This document shows, piece after piece, positions 10,701-18,235 of a stretch of 64,000 nt of DNA. How positions within the stretch are numbered: position 1 is the stretch's first letter; every line of letters starts with the position of its first letter. The translations under genes were made by a program, and so were the position numbers. Source of the DNA: Bacteroidota bacterium. GTDB taxonomy: Bacteria > Bacteroidota > Ignavibacteria > UBA10030 > UBA8401. The notes below the pieces were generated by a model, which did not search any database, had not been told where the DNA came from, and saw only the letters and a program-made list of their open reading frames with translations. The stretch lies in NCBI GenBank assembly GCA_035506275.1, contig DATJPT010000004.1, forward strand, positions 62,001 to 126,000, in the 5' to 3' direction.

Positions 10701-11688
10701 CCTTGATCGGCTTGTTCGTATTCCCGTCCCAGAATTCGAAATCGACCGCGGTCGTCCCTTTATACTGATGCGTGATACCGTGCATCACGATCGTGCCGCC
10801 GTTCTTCACCATGTACTTGATGGCATCGACAAAGTCGGGCTTGTCCGAGAGACTGACACGGATTCCTTCCTCAGGGTCGACATAGAACGGGATCACCCCG
10901 ACGAGAAACGGGATCCCGCGGGCGGACAAGATATCGGCAATGTCGCGCAGCCGGTCGGGATTTTGCAGCGGATCGACGTCCTCGATCCGGATGAGCGCCG
11001 AATGCGACTCCTCATGCTGCTCGTGAAGGATGTCGTGGAGCATATCGGCGAAAAGAAGGTACCGGTCGTTTTCCGTCGCCGAGGCGAAGGGAGAATCGGC
11101 GAAATAAAGGAGGTTCTTTGTCCGGATGATGTACGGGATCTCCCTCCGTTTTTTTGTCGAGTATGCCGTCGCAACGACCGTCACAAGCCGCCGGTTTGCA
11201 ATCTCGATGATGTTCGCATTCGGCTCCCCCTTGGTGAAAACCTTGCTGTTCGATTTCACCATGTCGAAATCGTCGAGCGAATCGATGAGGGAGACGCTGA
11301 AGCCGTACTTTTTCCGCAGGTTGTATTTCTGCGAAAACTCGATCATCCCGGTATTCATCCAGATCACCGGCTTGCTCGTTGCCAGCACGTCGTCGAGAAA
11401 TCTTGCCGGGACAACGTTGCGTGCGTTGAAGCCGATGTAAAAGATGAAATCAAAGCTGTTGATCTCTCCCGGATTGTACTTGTTCACTCCTTTGATCGTC
11501 ACGGCGGTATTGAAGTGGCCGAGCAGCTCCGCGAGCTGGCGCCCGTCGCCGATCGCGTAGTTCTTCAGGTCGGTGTTCCCTTCGACGACGATCAGGATTT
11601 TCTTCTGGGGATATTCCTGGCCAAGCGCAGGGTACTGGAGCACGACGGCCGCCGCTGCGAGCCAGAACAGTTGGAAAATATTTTTCAT
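7735..11688 (-). CDS. Membrane-anchored DUF2334-type polysaccharide deacetylase fused to a glycoside-hydrolase-like domain
   Basis: About 1317 residues. ATG at 11688 is preferred over the GTG at 11691. Order of parts: signal peptide (about 1-25, ending ALGQ); a Rossmann-like region (about 30-150); a deacetylase-like domain (about 230-480) with metal-ligand candidates D238 and D240 (RIEDVDP), H304 and H308 (MHGITHQ) and H453 (FFHPFLD); an amidotransferase-like Rossmann domain (about 585-770); a TIM-barrel glycoside-hydrolase-like domain (about 785-1070) with YAWLEPPQ and WDGVNLAEVYFE, where D899, E905 and E909 are acidic candidates; a beta-rich region (about 1100-1275); and one C-terminal membrane helix (about 1281-1307) with a short basic tail. 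The combination resembles in concept the deacetylase-plus-hydrolase proteins PgaB and PelA. It abuts the epimerase and glycosyltransferase genes with gaps of 0-3 bases. The enzyme classes are moderately sure; the substrate is unknown. Confidence 0.75.
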   Translation of the reverse strand: MKNIFQLFWLAAAAVVLQYPALGQEYPQKKILIVVEGNTDLKNYAIGDGRQLAELLGHFNTAVTIKGVNKYNPGEINSFDFIFYIGFNARNVVPARFLDDVLATSKPVIWMNTGMIEFSQKYNLRKKYGFSVSLIDSLDDFDMVKSNSKVFTKGEPNANIIEIANRRLVTVVATAYSTKKRREIPYIIRTKNLLYFADSPFASATENDRYLLFADMLHDILHEQHEESHSALIRIEDVDPLQNPDRLRDIADILSARGIPFLVGVIPFYVDPEEGIRVSLSDKPDFVDAIKYMVKNGGTIVMHGITHQYKGTTAVDFEFWDGNTNKPIKDETAEGDAKKIEMGLQEFMKNGLSPLIWETPHYTASFTLYNTISKYFSSAMEQRLAIEDADYSQYFPYIINKDLFGQKIYPENLGYVPLNPNKAESEAYIQTIIKNAKTNLYVRDGFASVFFHPFLDLDLLKELVDGIEKLGYTYIDLREQKNWVKTKDRIILTGSQNYTIRLEDQYLFESYYDHTGEIKSKSISEKRLKGPITKSIELEPGELYKAEPTEFRERPLSFIQKTEYSVQKLYDNVFSKEEEWGDIRAAILWNHHVKGAAFHDQSSLAALLRNVNVQVDTFFIGQPLNLSRYNLLIAPYAFIDSLKQTDYDIINDFVENGGNIITDTKNDLAEELGITFTQTRIRVGRIHDNYFPEERIAWRYAELVSKFETEGVDEVFCVDDVTESPMVIGKKFGKGKVIYFNSSFDSYSQHGYSQYPFALEYIRKYFHLRPIVRRENLEMYFDPGYRKTYSIESLVKQWVNQGIRIVHVAGWNQFPKYTYDYKRLISLAHANGILVYAWLEPPQVSKKFWDEHPWWREKNYKGEDIPPMWRYAVALEDDSCLAVMTDEYAKILNGYDWDGVNLAEVYFEAGKGFENPGIFAPMHPSAQREVKRKYGFDLDSIFSPQSPYYWKTNPAVTNAVIDYRVGQLTLAYEAFLSSFTRIANEKPGFQIMVTAMDAYGSPELREYLGVDMNQIIALQKKYHFVLQVEDPETSWSTDPGRYIDIGKRYERILGDSAKLALDLNIVNFRKKEAITPFPTLIQTGTESFYLVKAAAIGAPRFTIYSESSINPQDMAFLSNALAADVRYRYTDNGVQLNSPYSFVCKLPKAVSEINIDNVPMSPFRDNLFLIPAGRHVVTLNREAVNTFSTHELQAKIMSIAGNLLSVTHGLRTIDFTYESSTRSVASFNVAPSSVKVDHEQYQFTVMKGNDCFSIFLPAGHHEVDLIAGDQFSFGVNVTSLWSTTAIAIFGVLAVSALFLMYVALKVVKRGYAPRKVS

Positions 11689-11691
11689 CAC

Positions 11692-12852
11692 CTACCGTGG
11701 TCTGAATTCGTGAATGGCGCCGCCGGGCATGCCGAAATATTTTTTCATGATCAGCACCGTTCGTTCGGCAGCGCGGCCGTCTCCGTACGGGTTCGTCGCG
11801 GTCGCCATCTTGTTGTACGCCCCCTTGTTCTCAATGAGCCGTTCTGCGGACGCGATGATCTTCTTTTCATCCAGCCCGACAAGCTTGACGGTGCCATATC
11901 GGACCGCTTCGGGACGCTCCGTCACCTCCCGGAGAACAAGGATCGGCTTGCCGAGGGACGGACCTTCTTCCTGCACGCCCCCCGAATCTGTAATGATCAA
12001 ATACGACCGGGCCATGAGGTTGACGAAATCAAGATAGTCGAGCGGTTCGATGAGAAAAACGTTGGCGAGCGAACCGAGCGTGCTGTAAACAACTTCGCGC
12101 ACAACGGGATTGAGATGGACGGGGAAAATAAAATTCATGTCGCGGTATTGTTCAGCGAGGACTCCGACGGCGCTGCATGCGTCGCGCATCGGCTCCCCCC
12201 AGTTTTCCCTGCGGTGCATCGTCAGCAGGACGATGCGTTTGTTCTCCGACGCGAGCTGGTTGAGCGTGTGGATGCCGAACGCGTAATGTTTCTTCACGGA
12301 AATGTTCAGCGCGTCGATCACCGAGTTGCCGGTGACGAAAATTCGCTTGCGGTCGACGTGTTCGTGCAGCAACGCCTTTTTTGCCGTCGAGGTCGGCGCA
12401 AAATGAAGGTCCGCGATGCAGCTCGTCAGCCGGCGGTTGATCTCCTCGGGGAAGGGATTGTTTTTGTCGTTCGTCCGGAGGCCCGCTTCAACATGGCCGA
12501 CGGGAATGCGGCGGTAGAACGCCCCCAGGCTTCCGACAAACGTCGATGTCGTGTCCCCCTGAACGAGCACCATGTCGGGCATTTCCTTTTCGAGAACGGT
12601 ATCGAGGGCGGCGATCGTGTTCTGCGTCAGCGTCGCGAGCGTTTGCTTCGGCTGCATCAGGTTGAGGTCGTAGTCCGGAACGATCTTGAAGACATCGAGC
12701 ACCTGGTCCAGCATTTGCCGGTGCTGCGCCGTTGCGATCGCGATGGTCTCGAAGTATTTCTTTTCCTTCTTAAGCTCGGTGATAATAGGGGCGAGCTTGA
12801 TGGTATCGGGGCGCGTGCCGAAGATAACCGCTATTTTTTTCAACAACCTCAC
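11692..12852 (-). CDS. wecB: UDP-N-acetylglucosamine 2-epimerase (non-hydrolysing)
   Basis: A 386-residue protein that would interconvert UDP-GlcNAc and UDP-ManNAc in the cytosol. Family motifs are present in order: FGTRPDTIKLAP at the N-terminus, VQGDTTST, GHVEAGLRT, FPEEINR, TMHRRENWGEP and TDSGGVQEEGPSLGKP. These carry the expected catalytic Asp, two Glu and His. The longest frame starts with GTG at 12852, but AAGGTGAGG lies over that codon; a TTG at 12843 sits six bases downstream of AAGGTG and may be the true start. First gene of the exopolysaccharide cassette, directly abutting the next gene. The gene symbol rests on family resemblance; the product may feed a capsule or exopolysaccharide rather than enterobacterial common antigen. 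Confidence 0.93.
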   Translation of the reverse strand: MRLLKKIAVIFGTRPDTIKLAPIITELKKEKKYFETIAIATAQHRQMLDQVLDVFKIVPDYDLNLMQPKQTLATLTQNTIAALDTVLEKEMPDMVLVQGDTTSTFVGSLGAFYRRIPVGHVEAGLRTNDKNNPFPEEINRRLTSCIADLHFAPTSTAKKALLHEHVDRKRIFVTGNSVIDALNISVKKHYAFGIHTLNQLASENKRIVLLTMHRRENWGEPMRDACSAVGVLAEQYRDMNFIFPVHLNPVVREVVYSTLGSLANVFLIEPLDYLDFVNLMARSYLIITDSGGVQEEGPSLGKPILVLREVTERPEAVRYGTVKLVGLDEKKIIASAERLIENKGAYNKMATATNPYGDGRAAERTVLIMKKYFGMPGGAIHEFRPR

Positions 12853-12984
12853 CTTAGAAATGGCACATCAAAAGAATTTATCCGGACATAAAATATGAAT
12901 AATTCCGCTCTATTGCTGTTAAAAAATCTTAAGAAAGGCCCGTAAACCCGTCTGTTTGAACACGGAACGGACATCGGGAAGAAG

Positions 12985-13013
12985 TTGAAATTGTTCGATT
13001 GAAATGCTACCTT
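12985..13013 (+). promoter_or_regulatory. Candidate promoter for the TPR/receiver gene
   Basis: TTGAAA at 12985-12990 and TACCTT at 13008-13013 are separated by 17 bases. The predicted start of transcription near 13020 leaves a leader of about 67 bases before the ATG at 13087. The same TACCTT -10 element recurs ahead of lon and mfd. Confidence 0.45.
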
Positions 13014-13086
13014 ACAGCGTAATTCAATTGCTGCAGCCTTTGACAAGTTTTATTGAAGTACCCCGCGCCGAGAAACGCTACCGGTT

Positions 13087-14622
13087 ATGAATCCAGCGCT
13101 CGAAAAAATCGCCAAGCATCTCCGTAATGCAGAGGACTTTGCACGTTCGAAGCGCTATTCCGAAGCGTTGCTGGAAGTCGATTATATTTTTCAGATCGAC
13201 CCCAAAAATTATCAGGGGCGCACCCTGCAGGAGAGGATCCGCTCTCTTCAGAAGAAGGAAGAGGAAGCCGCCCGCAATCCCGTCGTCGCGCCGCTGTCGA
13301 AAGAAGGAGTCTTCCGGCATCTCCGGATCGCCGAAGAGCATTTTCTTGCCAACCGGTTCGATGAAGCGCTGATCGAGACCGAACGCGTGCTTCAAGCCGA
13401 CCCGGATAATTATCAGGGCCGCTCGCTGCTGGACCGGATTCACACCATGCAGAAAAGAGCCGAGACCGTTTCTCAGGCCCGGACATTTACAAAAAATCTT
13501 ACGCTCGAAAAGAAGATCGAGCTGATCTCCCAATATTTACGAGAGGCGGACAGATTAATTCAACTTCAGCAGTATGACCGCGCGCTTGAACAGGTGGCAA
13601 AGGTCTTCGGTCTTGATCCGACCAATCATTTTGCTCAGGCGTATTCTCAGAGCATCGAGATGCTGATGAAAAAAGGAGCGACGCCGATTCCCGCTCCCGT
13701 TACTCCTGCTGTAAAAAAACCGGCAGCGGTGCCGGTGCCCGTGCCGGCCCCGGCAGCCCCCGTGGCCGCTCCCGCGCCGCCTCCAGCGCCCGTTCCTCCT
13801 CCGCGCCCGCATGTTCCCCCGGTGGCAGCCCCATCGGCACCGGCGCATCCGGCCCCCGCGCATGTTCCAGCACAACCGCCGAAACCGGCACCGCAGCCGG
13901 CCAAGCCCGTTCCGGCTGAGGCGTCGCGTAAGCTGGAAGGCAGGCTGAAAATGTACCGCGAGATACTCGACGAGATGTGGTTTGACGGCATTCTCACAGA
14001 AAAGGAGGCCGCCGAGCTGGTCAAGATCCGCGACATGTTCAACATCTCCGACGAAGAACATGCCCGCCTGGAAAAAGAGATCAAAACTGAAGCCTACGTG
14101 CAGGCGCTCCGCATCGTCCTCCACGACGGTGTTGTGAGCGAGAACGAAGAGCGCGTGCTGGAATTGATGCGGCGGCGCTACGGTATTTCGATGGAAGAGC
14201 ATAAGGATGCCGAGGCGAAAATTCTCGAAGCGCGGCATTCTCCCCCTTCGCTCGGAACGATTCTTATCGTTGACGACGAAAAGACGATCCTCCTTACCTA
14301 TTCAGCGATTCTCCGCAGGCATGGGTACACCGTGCTGATCGCCGAATCGGTCGAGGCGGCGCTGGTGATCCTGGAAAAGCAAACGCCCGACCTGATTCTC
14401 TCGGATGTGATGTTTCCGTCTCCGAAGGAGGGGGGGTTTGAGTTCTATAACCAGGTGCGCAATAACCGGCGCTTTGACGGCGTTCCGTTCCTGCTGATGT
14501 CCGGCGTCAGCGACGAGTACGTCGTTCGCGCAGGAATGAGGCTTGGCGTTGACGGATATCTTTTGAAGCCGTTCGATAACGAAATGCTGCTGGCGACGCT
14601 CGAAGGGAAATTAAAGCGTTAA
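13087..14622 (+). CDS. TPR-like repeat protein with Pro/Ala linker and C-terminal response-regulator receiver domain
   Basis: 511 residues, no signal peptide, so cytosolic. Three related helical repeats lie at about 5-50, 74-120 and 145-190; each pairs an A-x-x-x-x-Y/F-D/E-A-L pattern with a following DP(K/D)NYQGR-type segment. A Pro/Ala-rich linker spans about 198-278. An alpha-helical segment (about 283-382) has two DGxxxExE-like helix pairs, FDGILTEKEAAEL and HDGVVSENEERVL, resembling TerB or EF-hand-type acidic modules. The receiver domain (about 389-511) keeps D396/D397, the phospho-acceptor D440 (LILSDVMFP), S472 and K494. There is no DNA-binding or enzymatic output domain, so it probably signals through protein contacts. 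It is divergent from the exopolysaccharide cassette across a 234-base gap, which is compatible with, but does not prove, a regulatory role. Confidence 0.85.
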   Translation: MNPALEKIAKHLRNAEDFARSKRYSEALLEVDYIFQIDPKNYQGRTLQERIRSLQKKEEEAARNPVVAPLSKEGVFRHLRIAEEHFLANRFDEALIETERVLQADPDNYQGRSLLDRIHTMQKRAETVSQARTFTKNLTLEKKIELISQYLREADRLIQLQQYDRALEQVAKVFGLDPTNHFAQAYSQSIEMLMKKGATPIPAPVTPAVKKPAAVPVPVPAPAAPVAAPAPPPAPVPPPRPHVPPVAAPSAPAHPAPAHVPAQPPKPAPQPAKPVPAEASRKLEGRLKMYREILDEMWFDGILTEKEAAELVKIRDMFNISDEEHARLEKEIKTEAYVQALRIVLHDGVVSENEERVLELMRRRYGISMEEHKDAEAKILEARHSPPSLGTILIVDDEKTILLTYSAILRRHGYTVLIAESVEAALVILEKQTPDLILSDVMFPSPKEGGFEFYNQVRNNRRFDGVPFLLMSGVSDEYVVRAGMRLGVDGYLLKPFDNEMLLATLEGKLKR

Positions 14623-14675
14623 CCCTTCATCTCCCCGCTGTAAAAATCTCCCCATGGTACTTGGATAGTTAAACA

Positions 14676-14697
14676 CCGATGCGATGATCCGCATCGG
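14676..14697. terminator. Hairpin after the TPR/receiver gene, possible terminator
   Basis: An 8-base perfect stem, CCGATGCG with CGCATCGG, and a 6-base loop. The following sequence ATGGTTCTTTT is only partly T-rich, so this may be a weak terminator or an mRNA structure ahead of the next gene. Confidence 0.4.
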
Positions 14698-14732
14698 ATG
14701 GTTCTTTTCATTCTGCATCATTGGGGGGCTCC

Positions 14733-17700
14733 ATGATTCCGACATTGCCGTATCGCGCCGCGTTATTCTTCTTTCTTTTGCAGCCGATCCTCAGGGCTCA
14801 GTCGCTATTTCCATTCAATGAAAAATTCGACACGGTCGCCGCGCCGAAGCTTCCGGCCGGATGGCTGACAAGCAGGAACAAATCTTCTTCGGGAGATTTT
14901 TCCACATCGACGTCGTCGCCGTTCAGCGGACCGAACGCTGTTGTCTCGTCGGATGCAAAGATCTCTCAAACATTGATTTCGCCGCCGGTAGATTTTACGG
15001 GAAAAATCGCAGGCACACTGCAGTTCTACGAACGCCGCACGTCGTCGCACAATTCAGGACTGTGCATCAATGCGATGCTCGATGAGGACACTGCATCTGC
15101 TGTTGGTATCGGCGACACCCTCAGGAATGCCGGGACAACAAATTATGTGCTCCGTACCTTGTTGCTCCCTTCTGTGTTGAGCGGAAAGCGCGATGTGCGG
15201 TTTCGATGGCATGTCGTCGGCGATGGTTCCGGAGCCACTGGAACGCTGAGAATTGACAATGTGACCGTAACGGTTCAGAAAAAAATTGACCTCGCAATTA
15301 CCGGCCTGACCTGCACCCCCTCACGAGCGAGAGTAGGAGACCCTGTTGTTGTCCGCGCGACCGTTGCCAATAAAGCCTTGGCCGGCACACTGTCATTTAC
15401 TCTTCAGTTGTTCGACGAAAGCAATTCCGACTCCCTGATATTGCCGGCCGCCAAGGTGGATGAAAGGGGGACGAAGCAGTTCTTTAACGCGGGGGATTCT
15501 GTCCTATGCACATTTGTCGGCTCCGCGTTTTCCCCGGGAAACAGGCGGATTTTCATCCGGCTGCTTCTCGAAGGGGATGAGGATTCAACAAACAATACGA
15601 TGTCGAAGGTCATGAGTATCGGCTACCCATTACGCACGATGCTTATCAACGAAATTATGTTCGCCCCTTTCCGGGGACCGGAGTGGATCGAGTGCGTCAA
15701 TAATTCGGCCGATACAATTTCGCCTTCGGGATGGAAGATAGGGGATAATACGTTATCCCGCGCGGCGATAAGATCTCAGGCAACCGGGATTGCACCCGGA
15801 GCGCTCTTCGTCATCGCAAAAGATTCTTCACTCCGTGGCGCTTATCCGTCAATCCGCGCGCCCATCATGACCTCCGATTTTCCGACACTGAACAACGACT
15901 TCGATGCTGTCGTTGTGTGCGATCCGGCGGGGTTTGCGGTTGACAGCGTGGCGTACAGTTCGTCGTGGGGCGGAACCGCCGGAAGGTCTCTTGAGCGGAT
16001 TGACACAGCGGGGGACTCGAACCAGCAGACAAATTGGGGAAGTTCGTGCGATCCTCTCGGCGCTACGCCGGGCGCAGTGAATAGTCTTACGAAGAAAGAA
16101 TACGATGCGGCAATTGCGGAATTTTTTCCATCAACACCTTTTCCCGTTGCGCGAGAATCTTTCGAGCTTGAAGCGGTAGTGAAAAACTGCGGCCGCCAGG
16201 TCCTGTCGAACATTGCTGTAAAGTTTTTTATCGATGCAAATAAAGACTCGATCCCCCAGCCGAATGAACTTATCGGTGAAGAGTTCGTCGGTTCGCTCGC
16301 GCCGGCGGATTCTCAAACCGTTTCGCATGCCCTTCTCATTGACTCCCAGGGAGACGAACGCTCATTGGTTACCGTGACGGCTCAGCAGGATGATGACTCG
16401 ACGAACAATACGCTGAGCACCCGGTTCTCTGTCGGTGTTGAGCGTCATTCCATTGTCATCAACGAGATCATGTACGCCCCTCCGGACAACATGCCGGAGT
16501 GGATCGAATTTTACAATGGAAGCGCACAGGCAATCGACATGAACGGGTGGAAGGTGTCGAACTCGAACATAAGGTCGAAAGCGGTTCTTGCGGCATCATC
16601 ATTCATTGTCCGTCCGGGGGAATATTTCTTGGCGTCGTCTGATTCCACAGTGAGAAATTACTTCACGGTCACTGGTCCCATATGTGTGACACCATTTTCA
16701 TCATTAAAGAATACGGCCCCCGATGCCGTGGTCTTGTATGATGACCGCGGTGTCACGATGGACAGCGTCTGGTACAAACCGTCGTGGGGAGGCGCGAACG
16801 GGAAAACCCTTGAAAGAGTAGATTACCTTGCTTCCTCGGTGGATTCGTCAAATTGGAAAAGTTCTCCGCCGACACCGGGAGCAGAAAATATCTCGGCGAA
16901 AAAAAATTACGACCTCGCCGTTTCATCAGCATCCGGGGTCTCTGCAAATGGCGGCTTCGATCTCACGGCGATCATCCGCAATATCGGGAGAAATGCCGCC
17001 AACGGATTTGCCGTCCGATTTTATCATGACGCTAACGGTGACAGCATTGCATCCTCCGGCGAACTGATCGGAACTGCGAATTACTCATCGCTGGCTGCGG
17101 GGGATTCACTCCCGGTGCGATGCGCATGGAGAACTCAGGTGCGTGGCATTGTTCCCGTCATTTGCTCCGTCGATTTTTCTTTGGATCAACGAAGTTCGAA
17201 CAATTCACTCATTTTTCAAACAACGGCCGCGTTCGAACCGCAGTCGGTCGTCATCAATGAAATAATGTACGACCCTCTGCCCGGTCGTTCGGAATTTGTC
17301 GAACTGTTCAATCGCAGCGTGGATACCGTCGATCTCCATGGCTGGTCGATGATGGACGCACCGTCAGGTTCAGGGAACAGGGCCGTGGTCAACATTTCGA
17401 ATCGTCCTCTCTTGCTCTCCCCGAATAATTACCTGGTTATCGGAGCGGATTCATCGATGATTCTGCAATTTTCGAGCTTTCTTCCCCCGGGATCAAGCAA
17501 TTTGATCATTGCGAATAAGGACCTATCGCTGAATAACTCCGGCGATGATGTCATCCTCCTCGACGAAACGAAAGCACAAATCGACAGCGTTCGGTATTCT
17601 CCGTCATGGCACAATCCCATGCTCAACACATCAACGTCGGGAAAATCGCTTGAGCGGATCAATCCTTCCCTTGCGAGCAACAACAGAAACAACTGGAGCA

Positions 17701-18089
17701 CCTCGATTGCGCCGGAAGGGGGGACCCCGGGGGAACGGAACAGCATCTTCACGGCTTCGATACCCTCCGCTGCGGGTCTCACGCTTTCGCCGAATCCATT
17801 TTCCCCCGACAACGACGGCTTTCAGGACTATCTTGCCATCGGGTATTCCTTGCCGGCGGCGACGTCGATGATTCGAGTCCGGTGTTTCGACGTTCAGGGA
17901 AGGTTGGTGAGGACCCTTGCGAACAATGAACCGGCGGCTGCATCCGGCACACTCTTATGGAACGGCCTCGACGACAACAACAAGCGGGTGAGAGTCGGGA
18001 TGTATATCATCTTGTTCGAAGCGCTTGATGCCGGCGGCGGAGTCGTCCACGTGATGAAGGACGTCGCCGTTGTGGCTACGAAATTGTGA
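14733..18089 (+). CDS. Large secreted lamin-tail/CARDB surface protein with FlgD-like C-terminus
   Basis: The frame is open from a TTG at 14721, but ATG at 14733 follows GGGGGGCTCC and begins a signal peptide (MIPTLPYRAALFFFLLQPIL, then RAQS), giving 1118 residues. Three lamin-tail domains start near residues 304, 573 and 838, each opening with INEIM followed by (Y/F)(A/D)P and a WIE or FVE strand. CARDB/Ig-like beta domains fill the spaces; each unit is about 265 residues long. The last 100 residues are FlgD-like: LSPNPFSPDNDGFQDY, then CFDVQGRLVRTL and WNGLDDNNKRV. That is a common C-terminal secretion module in Bacteroidota, and the SPDNDG box recalls the gliding-associated type. The protein does not end in the KKLVLLK-type tail of the subtilase. 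Probably cell-surface or secreted; ligand unknown. Confidence 0.85.
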   Translation: MIPTLPYRAALFFFLLQPILRAQSLFPFNEKFDTVAAPKLPAGWLTSRNKSSSGDFSTSTSSPFSGPNAVVSSDAKISQTLISPPVDFTGKIAGTLQFYERRTSSHNSGLCINAMLDEDTASAVGIGDTLRNAGTTNYVLRTLLLPSVLSGKRDVRFRWHVVGDGSGATGTLRIDNVTVTVQKKIDLAITGLTCTPSRARVGDPVVVRATVANKALAGTLSFTLQLFDESNSDSLILPAAKVDERGTKQFFNAGDSVLCTFVGSAFSPGNRRIFIRLLLEGDEDSTNNTMSKVMSIGYPLRTMLINEIMFAPFRGPEWIECVNNSADTISPSGWKIGDNTLSRAAIRSQATGIAPGALFVIAKDSSLRGAYPSIRAPIMTSDFPTLNNDFDAVVVCDPAGFAVDSVAYSSSWGGTAGRSLERIDTAGDSNQQTNWGSSCDPLGATPGAVNSLTKKEYDAAIAEFFPSTPFPVARESFELEAVVKNCGRQVLSNIAVKFFIDANKDSIPQPNELIGEEFVGSLAPADSQTVSHALLIDSQGDERSLVTVTAQQDDDSTNNTLSTRFSVGVERHSIVINEIMYAPPDNMPEWIEFYNGSAQAIDMNGWKVSNSNIRSKAVLAASSFIVRPGEYFLASSDSTVRNYFTVTGPICVTPFSSLKNTAPDAVVLYDDRGVTMDSVWYKPSWGGANGKTLERVDYLASSVDSSNWKSSPPTPGAENISAKKNYDLAVSSASGVSANGGFDLTAIIRNIGRNAANGFAVRFYHDANGDSIASSGELIGTANYSSLAAGDSLPVRCAWRTQVRGIVPVICSVDFSLDQRSSNNSLIFQTTAAFEPQSVVINEIMYDPLPGRSEFVELFNRSVDTVDLHGWSMMDAPSGSGNRAVVNISNRPLLLSPNNYLVIGADSSMILQFSSFLPPGSSNLIIANKDLSLNNSGDDVILLDETKAQIDSVRYSPSWHNPMLNTSTSGKSLERINPSLASNNRNNWSTSIAPEGGTPGERNSIFTASIPSAAGLTLSPNPFSPDNDGFQDYLAIGYSLPAATSMIRVRCFDVQGRLVRTLANNEPAAASGTLLWNGLDDNNKRVRVGMYIILFEALDAGGGVVHVMKDVAVVATKL

Positions 18090-18132
18090 ACGCGGAAGAA
18101 ACGCAGTTCATGATCGCGGTTGTGGTCCATCG

Positions 18133-18157
18133 TGTCCCGGTATCCCCGCCGGGAACA
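18133..18157. terminator. Weak hairpin after the lamin-tail gene
   Basis: CCCGG pairs with CCGGG around an 8-base loop, extended by TGT/ACA with one bulged base. No T-run follows, so a terminator role is uncertain. It lies between the lamin-tail gene and the glnD promoter. Confidence 0.25.
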
Positions 18158-18177
18158 CGGCCGACGGCGCGGTTCAT

Positions 18178-18206
18178 TTGTAAATCGGTGCGCTCTTCTT
18201 TATATT
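18178..18206 (+). promoter_or_regulatory. Candidate glnD promoter
   Basis: TTGTAA (18178-18183) and TATATT (18201-18206) are exactly 17 bases apart, 30 bases upstream of the GTG start. The same pair, with the same spacing, lies upstream of the TPR lipoprotein at 22442-22470. Confidence 0.55.
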
Positions 18207-18235
18207 AGTTCTTTTGTGATTCTCCTTCGCCTTCG

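Noticed and set aside
6343-12891. Very long open frames on the plus strand opposite the glycosyltransferase, deacetylase and epimerase genes (over 700 and 900 codons)
   Set aside because: They are the reverse complement of well-supported genes, have Arg/His/Asp-heavy composition, and show no family motif or ribosome site. Long antisense frames are expected in GC-rich coding DNA.
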